DNA of 7,088 nucleotides from JAICTV01 sp034666045 (GTDB lineage: Bacteria; Planctomycetota; Phycisphaerae; Tepidisphaerales; Tepidisphaeraceae): assembly GCA_034666045.1 (NCBI GenBank), contig JAXDMN010000184.1, forward strand, positions 1-7,088, read 5' to 3'. Numbering within the stretch: the first letter of the stretch is position 1; every line of letters begins with the position of its first letter. Shown here in pieces: positions 1-5,078 of the stretch. Both the position numbers and the translations under genes were made by a program. Below the pieces are notes generated by a model that was given only the letters and a program-made list of their open reading frames with translations, did no database searches and had not been told where the DNA came from.

Positions 1-472
1 CGGCGGCAGCGCCTTGCGGTTGACGCGCGGGGCCGCGGTTTTGTTGCGGGCGCTGCTGCTGCTGTCCGGCGCCGCCGCCGCCTTCGTCCGCGTAACCACC
101 GCCGCCTGCTCCGCCGCCACCACCACCACCGCCGCCATCGCGGCCGCCGACGAATTGGAAGTTTTCGACGACCACGGTCAGCTTCGAGCGCTTTCCGCCG
201 CCGTTTTTGTCTTCCCAGGAATCGAACTTGAGCCGGCCCTCGATGAAGATGGGCTTGCCCTTGGTCATGTATTGGTTGAGCACCTCGGCCTGCTTACCGA
301 ACGCGGTGATGTCGACGAACGTGACCTCCTCGCGGTCTTCGCCGGTGGCGGTGCGGAACTTGCGATTGCACGCGAGCCCGAACTCTGCGACGGCGGTCTG
401 GGACGGCAGGTATTTAAGCTGCACGTCGCGCGTGAGGTTGCCCATGAGGAGCACTTTGTTGAACGAGGCCAT
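1..472 (-). CDS. ssb: Single-stranded DNA-binding protein SSB (3' end beyond window)
   Basis: SSB coats single-stranded DNA during replication, recombination and repair and recruits partner proteins through an acidic C-terminal tip. The reading frame gives 157 codons from the ATG at 472 to the left edge, starting MASFNKVLLMGNLTRDVQLK, the standard SSB opening. The OB fold spans about residues 1-109, with the family-like stretches FVDITAFGKQAEVLNQYMTKG (52-72) and FIEGRLKFDSWEDKNG (76-91). After VGGRD (108-112) comes a run of nine glycines, further Gly4 blocks, then a Gln/Pro/Arg-rich linker. This is normal SSB architecture, although the glycine run is long. The acidic tip is not seen because the gene leaves the window. 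A GAAAGG ribosome-binding site (481-486) lies 8 bases before the ATG. It is the last visible gene of the minus-strand unit but has its own probable promoter. Identity is firm; total length is unknown. Confidence 0.95.
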   Translation of the reverse strand, partial: MASFNKVLLMGNLTRDVQLKYLPSQTAVAEFGLACNRKFRTATGEDREEVTFVDITAFGKQAEVLNQYMTKGKPIFIEGRLKFDSWEDKNGGGKRSKLTVVVENFQFVGGRDGGGGGGGGGAGGGGYADEGGGGAGQQQQRPQQNRGPARQPQGAAA

Positions 473-536
473 GATGAGGCCCTTTCTTTGTGGAGGCGAT
501 GCGCTGCCATCGCCGGTCCGCGTCGGTGGCCCGAGG

Positions 537-557
537 GAGGCGGAAATTGTCCGCCTC
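537..557 (-). other. Hairpin in the ssb leader
   Basis: GAGGCGGA (537-544) and TCCGCCTC (550-557) are perfect 8-base complements around a 5-base loop. The hairpin lies within the predicted ssb leader (about 596 to 473), some 65 bases before the start codon. No T-run follows it in the direction of ssb transcription, so it does not look like an intrinsic terminator. A role in mRNA stability or translation control is possible but unproven. The rest of the leader shows nothing I can name. Confidence 0.5.
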
Positions 558-602
558 AATCAACTCGCTCGGAGCCGTGGATTTCCGTCCGCGGTCAGGG
601 GC

Positions 603-631
603 ATTATATCGGCCGAGGCCGAATATGTACC
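603..631 (-). promoter_or_regulatory. Probable sigma-70-type promoter of ssb
   Basis: On the minus strand a perfect -10 box TATAAT (603-608) is preceded after 17 bases by GGTACA (626-631), a weak -35 matching only the ACA half of TTGACA. Transcription would start near 596 and give a leader of about 124 bases before ssb. It sits in the only long gap of the operon, which supports a separate ssb promoter. The -10 and the spacing are seen directly; activity is inferred. Confidence 0.5.
609..622. promoter_or_regulatory. Inverted repeat in the ssb promoter spacer, possible operator
   Basis: TCGGCC-GA-GGCCGA is a perfect 6+2+6 inverted repeat that lies wholly between the -35 and -10 boxes of the predicted ssb promoter. 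That is where a dimeric repressor or a spacer-binding activator could act. GC-rich DNA produces such short palindromes by chance, so the operator role is only a hypothesis. It does not resemble the LexA boxes I know. Confidence 0.3.
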
Positions 632-644
632 TAACTGGGGGAAC

Positions 645-774
645 GGAAAATCCGAAATTCGAAGCACGAAATACGAAACAAATTCAAAATCCGAAAGAGG
701 AAATGACCGAAACTTTTTCTTGTTTGGTCATTGCCGTTTGTTTCGGATTTCGTACTTCGGATTTTGTGCTTTCC
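645..774. repeat. AT-rich imperfect palindromic repeat between rpsF and ssb
   Basis: The two arms are inverted copies. GAAGCACGAAATACGAAACA (661-680) corresponds to the complement of about 739-758 with two mismatches. The centre, AATGACC (702-708) and GGTCATT (726-732), is a perfect stem extended by AAAC/GTTT (710-713, 722-725) around an 8-base loop. The unit is built of CGAAAT/CGAAAC/TCCGAA motifs and is much more AT-rich than its surroundings. From memory, similar palindromes occur as dispersed non-coding repeats in planctomycete and verrucomicrobial genomes; I could not check this here. It begins a few bases past the rpsF stop codon. The central stem has no T-run after it on the minus strand, so it is not a classical terminator, but it could protect the rpsF 3' end. 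No transposase is present; a MITE-like origin is possible. Confidence 0.7.
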
Positions 775-778
775 TCTC

Positions 779-1366
779 CTAGTCCTTGTCGTATCCCGCG
801 CCCGCTTCCGCTCCAGCCGGTGCGCCTTCTTCGCGGCGCGGCGGACGGTCGCGGTCGCTGCCGGGACGCATCGGACGGTTGAAGTCCGGGCGATCCCACG
901 GCGCGCGTTCTTCGCGCGGCTGGATCGGCTGCGGCTCGACCGCTTCCATTTCCTTCTGGTTCAGGTGCGTCGCGTCGGTAATCAGCACGCGCAGGATCTC
1001 TTCGCTCAGGTTCACGTCGCGCTCGATCGCCGCGACTGACGGGCCCGGGCCTTTGTAGTAGGCGATGATGTACGTGCCGCGCTTCTGCCGCTTGATCTCG
1101 TACGACAGCTTGCGCTCATCCCACTTCTTGAGGTGCAGGATGGTTCCGCCGTGACGCTCGATGATGCCGCGCGCGAGGGCGGCCATGCCGTCGGCGTCGG
1201 TCGTGCCGGGAGGCGGGAAGAGGAACATCGCCTCGTACTGCTTCTGTCCCGGCTCCTTCGGAATCGTGGTCGCCGTCGCGGCGGCGGTCGCCTTGCGGCG
1301 CGTCGTCGCTTTCTTCTCGGCGGCCGGCTTCTTCTCTTTGTCTGCTGCTGTCTTTTTCTCTGCCAT
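779..1366 (-). CDS. rpsF: Small ribosomal subunit protein bS6, with long N- and C-terminal extensions
   Basis: bS6 binds 16S rRNA together with bS18 in the platform of the 30S subunit. The 195-residue product has a recognisable S6 core at about residues 43-135: YEAMFLFPPPGT (44-55), then the hallmark WDERKLSYEIKRQKRGTY (82-99), then the strand region EILRVLITDA (123-132). Bacterial S6 is usually about 95-135 residues. Here about 42 Lys/Ala/Thr-rich residues precede the core and about 55 Pro/Arg/Asp/Gly-rich residues follow it, both probably disordered. An in-frame GTG at 1399 and an ATG at 1384 lie further upstream, but TAGGAG sits 8 bases before the ATG at 1366, so I use that start. The gene lies 45 bases after pth. 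In many bacteria rpsF, ssb and rpsR form one operon; rpsR is not between rpsF and ssb here and may lie beyond the left edge. Confidence 0.95.
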   Translation of the reverse strand: MAEKKTAADKEKKPAAEKKATTRRKATAAATATTIPKEPGQKQYEAMFLFPPPGTTDADGMAALARGIIERHGGTILHLKKWDERKLSYEIKRQKRGTYIIAYYKGPGPSVAAIERDVNLSEEILRVLITDATHLNQKEMEAVEPQPIQPREERAPWDRPDFNRPMRPGSDRDRPPRREEGAPAGAEAGAGYDKD

Positions 1367-1374
1367 TGCGTTTG

Positions 1375-1380
1375 CTCCTA
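1375..1380 (-). promoter_or_regulatory. Ribosome-binding site deciding the rpsF start
   Basis: TAGGAG on the minus strand lies 8 bases before the ATG at 1366. The upstream GTG (1399) and ATG (1384) in the same frame have no comparable site; the site itself lies between the ATG at 1384 and the chosen start. Confidence 0.7.
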
Positions 1381-1390
1381 GCATGGGTTT

Positions 1391-1410
1391 GGTCAGCACT
1401 TGGTCTGACC
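1391..1410 (-). other. Hairpin between pth and rpsF
   Basis: GGTCAG (1391-1396) and CTGACC (1405-1410) form a perfect 6-bp stem with an 8-base loop, starting one base past the pth stop codon and ending before the rpsF ribosome-binding site. No T-run follows on the minus strand, so termination is unlikely. rpsF leaders of many bacteria carry an S6:S18-binding structure, but I do not see its CCG signature here. The role is unknown. Confidence 0.4.
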
Positions 1411-1411
1411 G

Positions 1412-2020
1412 CTAGACCTTTGTTTCCGCGTTGAACTGGTTCATCGCGGTTGTGATTCCCTTATCGATCCAGATCACGATCGCGCCAGCGGCGCGGTCGA
1501 GCGCGGGATCGATCTGTTTCCGCTGGTCCGGCGTAAACCGGCCCAGCACGTAGTCTCTGCCTGGCACGAACTGCGGCGGGGCGTCGACGCCCAATCGCAG
1601 CCGCGCGTACTCGTTCGTTCCGAGCACGCGCTGGATGTCGCGGAGCCCGTTATGACCGCCGTCGCTCCCGCTCGGCCGGATGCGCAGCTTGCCGCACGGC
1701 AGGGCGAGGTCGTCCAGGACGATCATGATGTCCGCCGGCGTGAGCTGGTAAAAACTCATCGCCGCCTGCACGGCCTTGCCGCTCAGGTTCATGAACGTCG
1801 TCGGCTTGAGCAGCACGAGCCGCTCCGGCTCCCGATCGGCGCGGCTGACGACGCCGTCATAGGCGAGGCCGTCGAATTTCGACTTCGCCAGGCGATCGAA
1901 TTCGCCCTTCGAAATCCATCCGAGCTTCTCGGCGACTCGATCGACGGCTTCGAAGCCGACGTTGTGCCGCGTTGCGACGTATTCGCGACCCGGATTGCCT
2001 AGACCGACGACGAGCTTCAT
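1412..2020 (-). CDS. pth: Peptidyl-tRNA hydrolase
   Basis: Pth cleaves the ester bond of peptidyl-tRNAs that drop off the ribosome, freeing tRNA in the cytoplasm. The 202-residue product matches the usual size of about 190-200. It opens MKLVVGLGNPGREYVATRHNVG with the catalytic His19 and with Asn9. FMNLSG carries Asn78, VLDDLALP carries Asp103, and GGHNGLRDI carries Asn124. These correspond to E. coli Asn10, His20, Asn68, Asp93 and Asn114, so the enzyme should be active. The start lies 14 bases after the rplY stop codon. The ribosome-binding site there is weak, so translational coupling to rplY is likely. The rplY (ctc)-pth pair is also seen in Bacillus, where pth is called spoVC. Confidence 0.97.
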   Translation of the reverse strand: MKLVVGLGNPGREYVATRHNVGFEAVDRVAEKLGWISKGEFDRLAKSKFDGLAYDGVVSRADREPERLVLLKPTTFMNLSGKAVQAAMSFYQLTPADIMIVLDDLALPCGKLRIRPSGSDGGHNGLRDIQRVLGTNEYARLRLGVDAPPQFVPGRDYVLGRFTPDQRKQIDPALDRAAGAIVIWIDKGITTAMNQFNAETKV

Positions 2021-2034
2021 GTCCGGCTCGCCGA

Positions 2035-2700
2035 TTACTTCTTTTCTTTCGCATCGCCTTCGGCCGCGGCGGCCGCTTCGTCTTCGGCCTTCTTGCCGAT
2101 GACTTCCGGTTCGCCTTCGGCGGCTTCGGCGGCGGGGGTGGCGGCGGCTTCATCTTCGATCACGCGCACCTGCACCACGACCAGGTCCTCGTCCTGCAAC
2201 GCCTTGACGTTCGGCGGCAGCTTGAGGTCCTTGATCTTCACCACATCGTCGACCGCCATGTCGCTGACGTCGTGACGGATGACGTCAGGGATGTCGGTCA
2301 CTTTGCAGCGCAGCTCGAGCTCGTTGACGATCTGCTGGAGCACGCCGCCGTCCTTCTCACCCTTGGGTTCGCCCTTGAGCTCGAGCGGGACGGTGATGTC
2401 GACTTCTTCATCCAGCGACACCCGGGCGAAGTCGACGTGCAGGACCTCGAGGCCGAGGTGGTCGTATTGCACTTCCTTTACCAGCACGGTCTCGTTCTTC
2501 CCTTCGAGCCCGAGCTCGAACAGGTGCGTGCCGTGGCTGAGGTGGTTGACGACTTCCTTCTTGGGCAGCGTGACGGGAACGACGGCTTCCTTGTGGCCGT
2601 AGATCACGCCCGGCAGCATGCCGGCGTCGCGGAGACGTTTGTTCGCGCGCGAGCCGAGCTCATTGCGGGGCTTCGCGGTGACTTGTGCAGTTTGGGCCAT
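2035..2700 (-). CDS. rplY: Large ribosomal subunit protein bL25, CTC/TL5 two-domain form
   Basis: bL25 of the CTC/TL5 type binds 5S rRNA in the central protuberance of the 50S subunit. The 221-residue product has the N-terminal 5S-binding domain at about 1-93, with LPGVIYG (29-35) and VQYDHLGLEVLHVDFARV (77-94). The C-terminal beta domain lies at about 98-183: VDITVPLELKGEPKG, then LELRCKVTDIPDVIRHDVS, ending EDLVVVQVRV. A tail of about 38 residues rich in Ala, Glu and Lys follows, as is common in long L25 proteins. Short E. coli L25 lacks the second domain. A good AGGAG site lies 7 bases before the ATG. The gene stands between prs and pth, as ctc does in Bacillus subtilis, where it is a general-stress gene; I see no comparable promoter here. 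Confidence 0.96.
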   Translation of the reverse strand: MAQTAQVTAKPRNELGSRANKRLRDAGMLPGVIYGHKEAVVPVTLPKKEVVNHLSHGTHLFELGLEGKNETVLVKEVQYDHLGLEVLHVDFARVSLDEEVDITVPLELKGEPKGEKDGGVLQQIVNELELRCKVTDIPDVIRHDVSDMAVDDVVKIKDLKLPPNVKALQDEDLVVVQVRVIEDEAAATPAAEAAEGEPEVIGKKAEDEAAAAAEGDAKEKK

Positions 2701-2726
2701 GTTTTTACTCCTCTTGTTTCCTCAAT

Positions 2727-2747
2727 CGCAAATTGCAAATTGCAAAT
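2727..2747. repeat. Three tandem heptamers between prs and rplY
   Basis: CGCAAAT-TGCAAAT-TGCAAAT (complement ATTTGCA, ATTTGCA, ATTTGCG) are three direct 7-base units, the first differing at one base. They fill much of the 49-base gap between the prs stop codon and the rplY ribosome-binding site and are AT-rich against the background. I recall GCAAATT-type repeats dispersed in planctomycete genomes, unchecked. No promoter or terminator role is evident. Confidence 0.6.
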
Positions 2748-2749
2748 CT

Positions 2750-3724
2750 CTATCTGTCTCCCGGATCCCCCTTAAAGAGCGCGCTCACCGACTCATTGTG
2801 ATGGATGCGGTGGATCGCATCGCCGATCAGCTCGGCCACGCTCAGCACGACCACCCGGTCCTTGATCGCCTCGGCGCGGGTGCCGATCGGGATCGTGTCC
2901 GTGATCGCCAGCTTCGTGAAGTCGCACTGCTGCAAGCGTTCCATCGCCGGCGGGGCGAAGATCGCGTGCGTGGCGGACATGTAGATGTCCTTCGCGCCGT
3001 GATCGCGGAGAATTTTACAGGCCTCAGTCACCGTGCCGGCGGTGGTGATCATGTCATCGACCATGAGCACGTTCTTGCCGTCGACGTCGCCGATGACGCG
3101 CTTCGCTTCGGTCTGGCTGCCACTCTTGCGGCGTTTGTCGATGATCGTGATCTCGCCGCCGAGCTGGTTCGCGTAAACCTGCGCGCGTTTCACATTGCCG
3201 ACGTCGGGCGAGACGAACACGCGATTCGCGAGCTTGAGGCTCTTGAACCACTTGATCAGTACCGGCGACGCCGACAGGTGATCGACCGGGATGTCGAAAA
3301 ATCCCTGCACCTGCGCCGCGTGCAGATCGACCGACACGACGCGATCGGCGCCGGCGCGCTCGATCAGGTTCGCGACCAGCTTGGCGGTGATCGGCGTGCG
3401 GCCTTCGTCTTTGCGATCTTGCCGGGCGTAGCCGAAATACGGGATGACGGCCGTCACGCGCTGGGCGCTGGCGCGTTTCAGGCAGTCGATCCAGATCATC
3501 AGCTCCATCAGATGAGCGTTCACCGGATGGGACGTAGGCTGAATGATGAAGCAGTCGCGGCCGCGGACGTCTTCGTCAACCTTCACGAGCAGCTCGCCGT
3601 CCGGGAACATTTCGGTCTGCCCGCGCCCGAGCGGAATCTCCAGGCGCTTGCAGATATCCGCCGCCAGCTTCGGATTGGCGCGGCCGGTGAAAACCTTCAG
3701 CTTGTCAGCGTCCGAGACTGCCAT
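2750..3724 (-). CDS. prs: Ribose-phosphate pyrophosphokinase (PRPP synthetase)
   Basis: The enzyme transfers pyrophosphate from ATP to ribose-5-phosphate, making PRPP for purine, pyrimidine, NAD, His and Trp synthesis. The 324-residue product is close to the usual class I size of about 310-320. Visible motifs are FPDGE (40-44), YARQDRK in the ATP-binding loop (99-105), the PRPP synthase signature VVSVDLHAAQVQGFF (129-143) with His135, SPDVGNVKRAQ (172-182), DKRR (196-199), and the PRPP/ribose-phosphate loop VDDMITTAGT (222-231). That loop usually reads DDMIDTGGT or DDMIDTAGT; Thr227 replaces the usual Asp. The ATG lies one base after the glmU stop codon, and GGGAG 8 bases upstream inside the glmU end serves as ribosome-binding site, so translation is probably coupled. 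UDP-GlcNAc synthesis and PRPP synthesis are linked the same way in Bacillus (gcaD-prs). Confidence 0.97.
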   Translation of the reverse strand: MAVSDADKLKVFTGRANPKLAADICKRLEIPLGRGQTEMFPDGELLVKVDEDVRGRDCFIIQPTSHPVNAHLMELMIWIDCLKRASAQRVTAVIPYFGYARQDRKDEGRTPITAKLVANLIERAGADRVVSVDLHAAQVQGFFDIPVDHLSASPVLIKWFKSLKLANRVFVSPDVGNVKRAQVYANQLGGEITIIDKRRKSGSQTEAKRVIGDVDGKNVLMVDDMITTAGTVTEACKILRDHGAKDIYMSATHAIFAPPAMERLQQCDFTKLAITDTIPIGTRAEAIKDRVVVLSVAELIGDAIHRIHHNESVSALFKGDPGDR

Positions 3725-3725
3725 G

Positions 3726-4718
3726 TCAGCAACTCCCGCCCTGGCTGAGGATCGCGTTGTCGCCCGACACGTTGCCGGCGACGATGGCGCCTTCGCGCAC
3801 GATGCTCTCGCGCGGCAAGCAGGCGAACGGCCCGATCGTGCAGTCTGAACCGATGCTCGAATCGCGCCCGATGAACGTGTGCGGCTGGATGACGGTGTCC
3901 GGCCCGATGTTGACGCCGGATTCGATGTACGTGTTCACCGGCGAAACGATCGTCACGCCATTCTCCAGCAGTTGCCGCTGGATGCGGTCCTGCATGACCG
4001 CGTCGGCCTCGGCGAGTTGCTGCCGCGTGTTCGGCGCGAGCACGTCTTCATATGTCGCCGCCTGCACTGCGACGACTTTCTTCCCGGCATTGCGGAGGAT
4101 GCCGTACACGTCGGTGAGGTAGTACTCGCCCTTCTTGTTCGTTTCGTTCGAGAGCTTCGAGAGCGCGAAGATCAGCTCATCGACCTTCAGGCAGTAGTAG
4201 CTCGGGAAGACTTCCTTGATCTCGCGCTGCTCCGGCGTCGCGTCGATCTGCTCGACGATCTCGACGAACTCGTCCTTGTCGTCGCGCACGACTCGGCCGT
4301 AGCCGCTCGGATCTTCCAACACTGCCGTCGCCATGCTCGCGGCGGCTTTTTCGTCCTTGTGCACCCGCAGCAGCGTCTCAAGCACCTGTCCGCGAATGAG
4401 CGGCACATCGCCGGCGAGGAGAAACACGTCGCCGTGAAGCTGTTGCAGCTCCGGCACGCAGGCGCGTGCCGCGTGGCCGGTGCCGAGCTGCTCGGTCTGC
4501 TCGACGAAGTGAATCCGCTTGTCGCCGTCAAAGCAGGAGATCACTTCTTCTTTACCGTGTCCGACGACCACCAGCGCGCGGGTCACGCCTGCGTCGTAGC
4601 ACGCCTGCAGGATGTAATGCAGCATCGGCTTGCCGCACACTTCGTGCAGCGCCTTCGGCCGCTTCGACTTCAGCCGAGTCGACTTGCCGGCGGCGAGGAT
4701 GATGGCTGTGGTCGACAT
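3726..4718 (-). CDS. glmU: GlmU-like UDP-GlcNAc pyrophosphorylase, short form without full acetyltransferase domain
   Basis: GlmU normally acetylates glucosamine-1-phosphate and then joins it to UTP, giving UDP-GlcNAc for peptidoglycan and lipid A. This product has 330 residues against about 456 for the bifunctional enzyme. The N-terminal nucleotidyltransferase domain (about 1-232) has LAAGKSTRLKSKRPK (8-22, Lys22), EQLGTGHAA (76-84), LAGDVPL (101-107, Asp104), SGYGRVV (138-144), EIVEQIDA (153-160) and GEYYLTD (197-203). A left-handed beta-helix follows (about 252-318: ESGVNIGPDTVIQPHTFIGR, then SIGSDCTIGPFACL), but it ends before the region that carries the E. coli acetyltransferase residues (Arg333 to Lys392). 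prs begins one base later, so the short form looks native, not frameshifted. Phe171 aligns with the GlcNAc-contacting Asn169 of E. coli; Glu156 and Asn230 keep Glu154 and Asn227. Acetylation would need another protein. An activity on a related sugar phosphate is possible. The ribosome-binding site is weak. Confidence 0.85.
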   Translation of the reverse strand: MSTTAIILAAGKSTRLKSKRPKALHEVCGKPMLHYILQACYDAGVTRALVVVGHGKEEVISCFDGDKRIHFVEQTEQLGTGHAARACVPELQQLHGDVFLLAGDVPLIRGQVLETLLRVHKDEKAAASMATAVLEDPSGYGRVVRDDKDEFVEIVEQIDATPEQREIKEVFPSYYCLKVDELIFALSKLSNETNKKGEYYLTDVYGILRNAGKKVVAVQAATYEDVLAPNTRQQLAEADAVMQDRIQRQLLENGVTIVSPVNTYIESGVNIGPDTVIQPHTFIGRDSSIGSDCTIGPFACLPRESIVREGAIVAGNVSGDNAILSQGGSC

Positions 4719-4734
4719 AACTCAAGCGGCAAAA

Positions 4735-4805
4735 CTGGCCCACTAGGATTCGAACCTAGACTAGATGAACCAAAATCATCTGTGCTGCCATTACACCATG
4801 GGCCA
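4735..4805 (-). tRNA. tRNA-Gln (anticodon TTG)
   Basis: A complete cloverleaf folds on the minus strand: acceptor TGGCCCA/TGGGCCA (7 bp), D-arm GTG/CAC, anticodon stem GATGA/TCATC with loop TTTTGGT (anticodon TTG, reading CAA), a 4-base variable loop, T-arm CTAGG/CCTAG with loop TTCGAAT, and discriminator G, usual for tRNA-Gln. CCA is not encoded and must be added after transcription. Its 3' end is only 16 bases before glmU and no terminator lies between, so the tRNA is probably cut from the leader of the glmU operon transcript. Confidence 0.97.
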
Positions 4806-4845
4806 AAAGCAAGACGATCTGCGGGGAGGCGGAAGAGGCACAAAG

Positions 4846-4861
4846 CCGGAGAGGACTCCGG
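4846..4861 (-). other. Stem-loop in the tRNA-glmU leader
   Basis: CCGGAG (4846-4851) and CTCCGG (4856-4861) are perfect complements around a 4-base loop, in the stretch between the minus-strand promoter and tRNA-Gln. Only a short CTTTG follows on the minus strand, so it is not a convincing terminator. It may be a leader structure or chance in GC-rich DNA. Confidence 0.35.
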
Positions 4862-4898
4862 AAACTGGTGTGACCCTTCGCCTACCCTTCCGGCACCA

Positions 4899-4914
4899 CG
4901 ACCGTCACCGGTCG
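4899..4914 (-). other. Second stem-loop in the tRNA-glmU leader
   Basis: CGACCG (4899-4904) and CGGTCG (4909-4914) form a perfect 6-bp stem with loop TCAC on the plus strand. It lies about 25 bases after the predicted minus-strand start site. No T-run follows. Its role is unknown, and chance is possible. Confidence 0.3.
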
Positions 4915-4943
4915 GGCCGAACCTCTCGACGAAAGAGGGCGGC

Positions 4944-4971
4944 ATGATAAGGCGAGGCGGGCGGGTGTCAA
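4944..4971 (-). promoter_or_regulatory. Strong sigma-70-type promoter of tRNA-Gln and the glmU operon
   Basis: On the minus strand a perfect -35 TTGACA (4966-4971) is followed after 16 bases by TATCAT (4944-4949), five of six matches to TATAAT. The start would be near 4937, with about 130 bases of leader before the tRNA. It is the best promoter-like sequence I found in the window and suits a tRNA and housekeeping operon. Confidence 0.65.
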
Positions 4972-5005
4972 GATTTCGCCGCGCGCGAGCGGAACGCCGG
5001 GCCGC

Positions 5006-5033
5006 TTGCATCGAAAGCCTTGCAAATTATAGT
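5006..5033 (+). promoter_or_regulatory. Probable promoter of the plus-strand lipoprotein gene
   Basis: TTGCAT (5006-5011, half match to TTGACA) and TATAGT (5028-5033, five of six to TATAAT) are 16 bases apart. The start would be near 5040, about 39 bases before the ATG at 5079. It diverges from the minus-strand promoter, with their -35 boxes about 35 bases apart. Confidence 0.45.
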
Positions 5034-5078
5034 CACGACGGGTGAAAAGGGGGCTTTGGATACCACGGAGGGTTTCCG

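Noticed and set aside
85..140. GCC/ACC repeat run as a CRISPR or microsatellite element
   Set aside because: It is the in-frame glycine-rich linker of SSB, coded by GGC and GGT codons on the minus strand.
265..510. 81-residue minus-strand frame overlapping ssb
   Set aside because: It is out of frame with the unmistakable SSB reading frame and is Ser/Arg/Pro-rich noise.
702..732. Central stem of the palindromic repeat as the rpsF terminator
   Set aside because: The stem is sound, but no T-run follows it on the minus strand, so an intrinsic terminator is not supported.
490..899. Short frames across the rpsF-ssb gap on both strands
   Set aside because: They translate the AT-rich palindromic repeat or the rpsF antisense strand; they have no supporting start sites or family signals.
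1367..1411. Known S6:S18 autoregulatory leader motif upstream of rpsF
   Set aside because: A hairpin is present, but the CCG signature expected next to the stem in that motif is not seen.
1972..2775. 267-residue open frame on the plus strand opposite rplY
   Set aside because: rplY is certain on the other strand, and the plus frame has a biased His/Asp/Val/Leu composition.
2618..3748. 376-residue open frame on the plus strand opposite prs
   Set aside because: prs on the minus strand explains the sequence with all its motifs; the plus frame is low in recognisable content.
4670..5011. Minus-strand frame containing the peptide GPWCNGSTDDFGSSSLGSNP
   Set aside because: That peptide is the translation of the tRNA-Gln gene, a classic false protein call.
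3879..5045. 388-residue open frame on the plus strand opposite glmU and the tRNA
   Set aside because: It is antisense to clear glmU and tRNA-Gln sequence, has an Arg/Asp/Leu-biased composition typical of GC-rich shadow frames, and shows no family motif.
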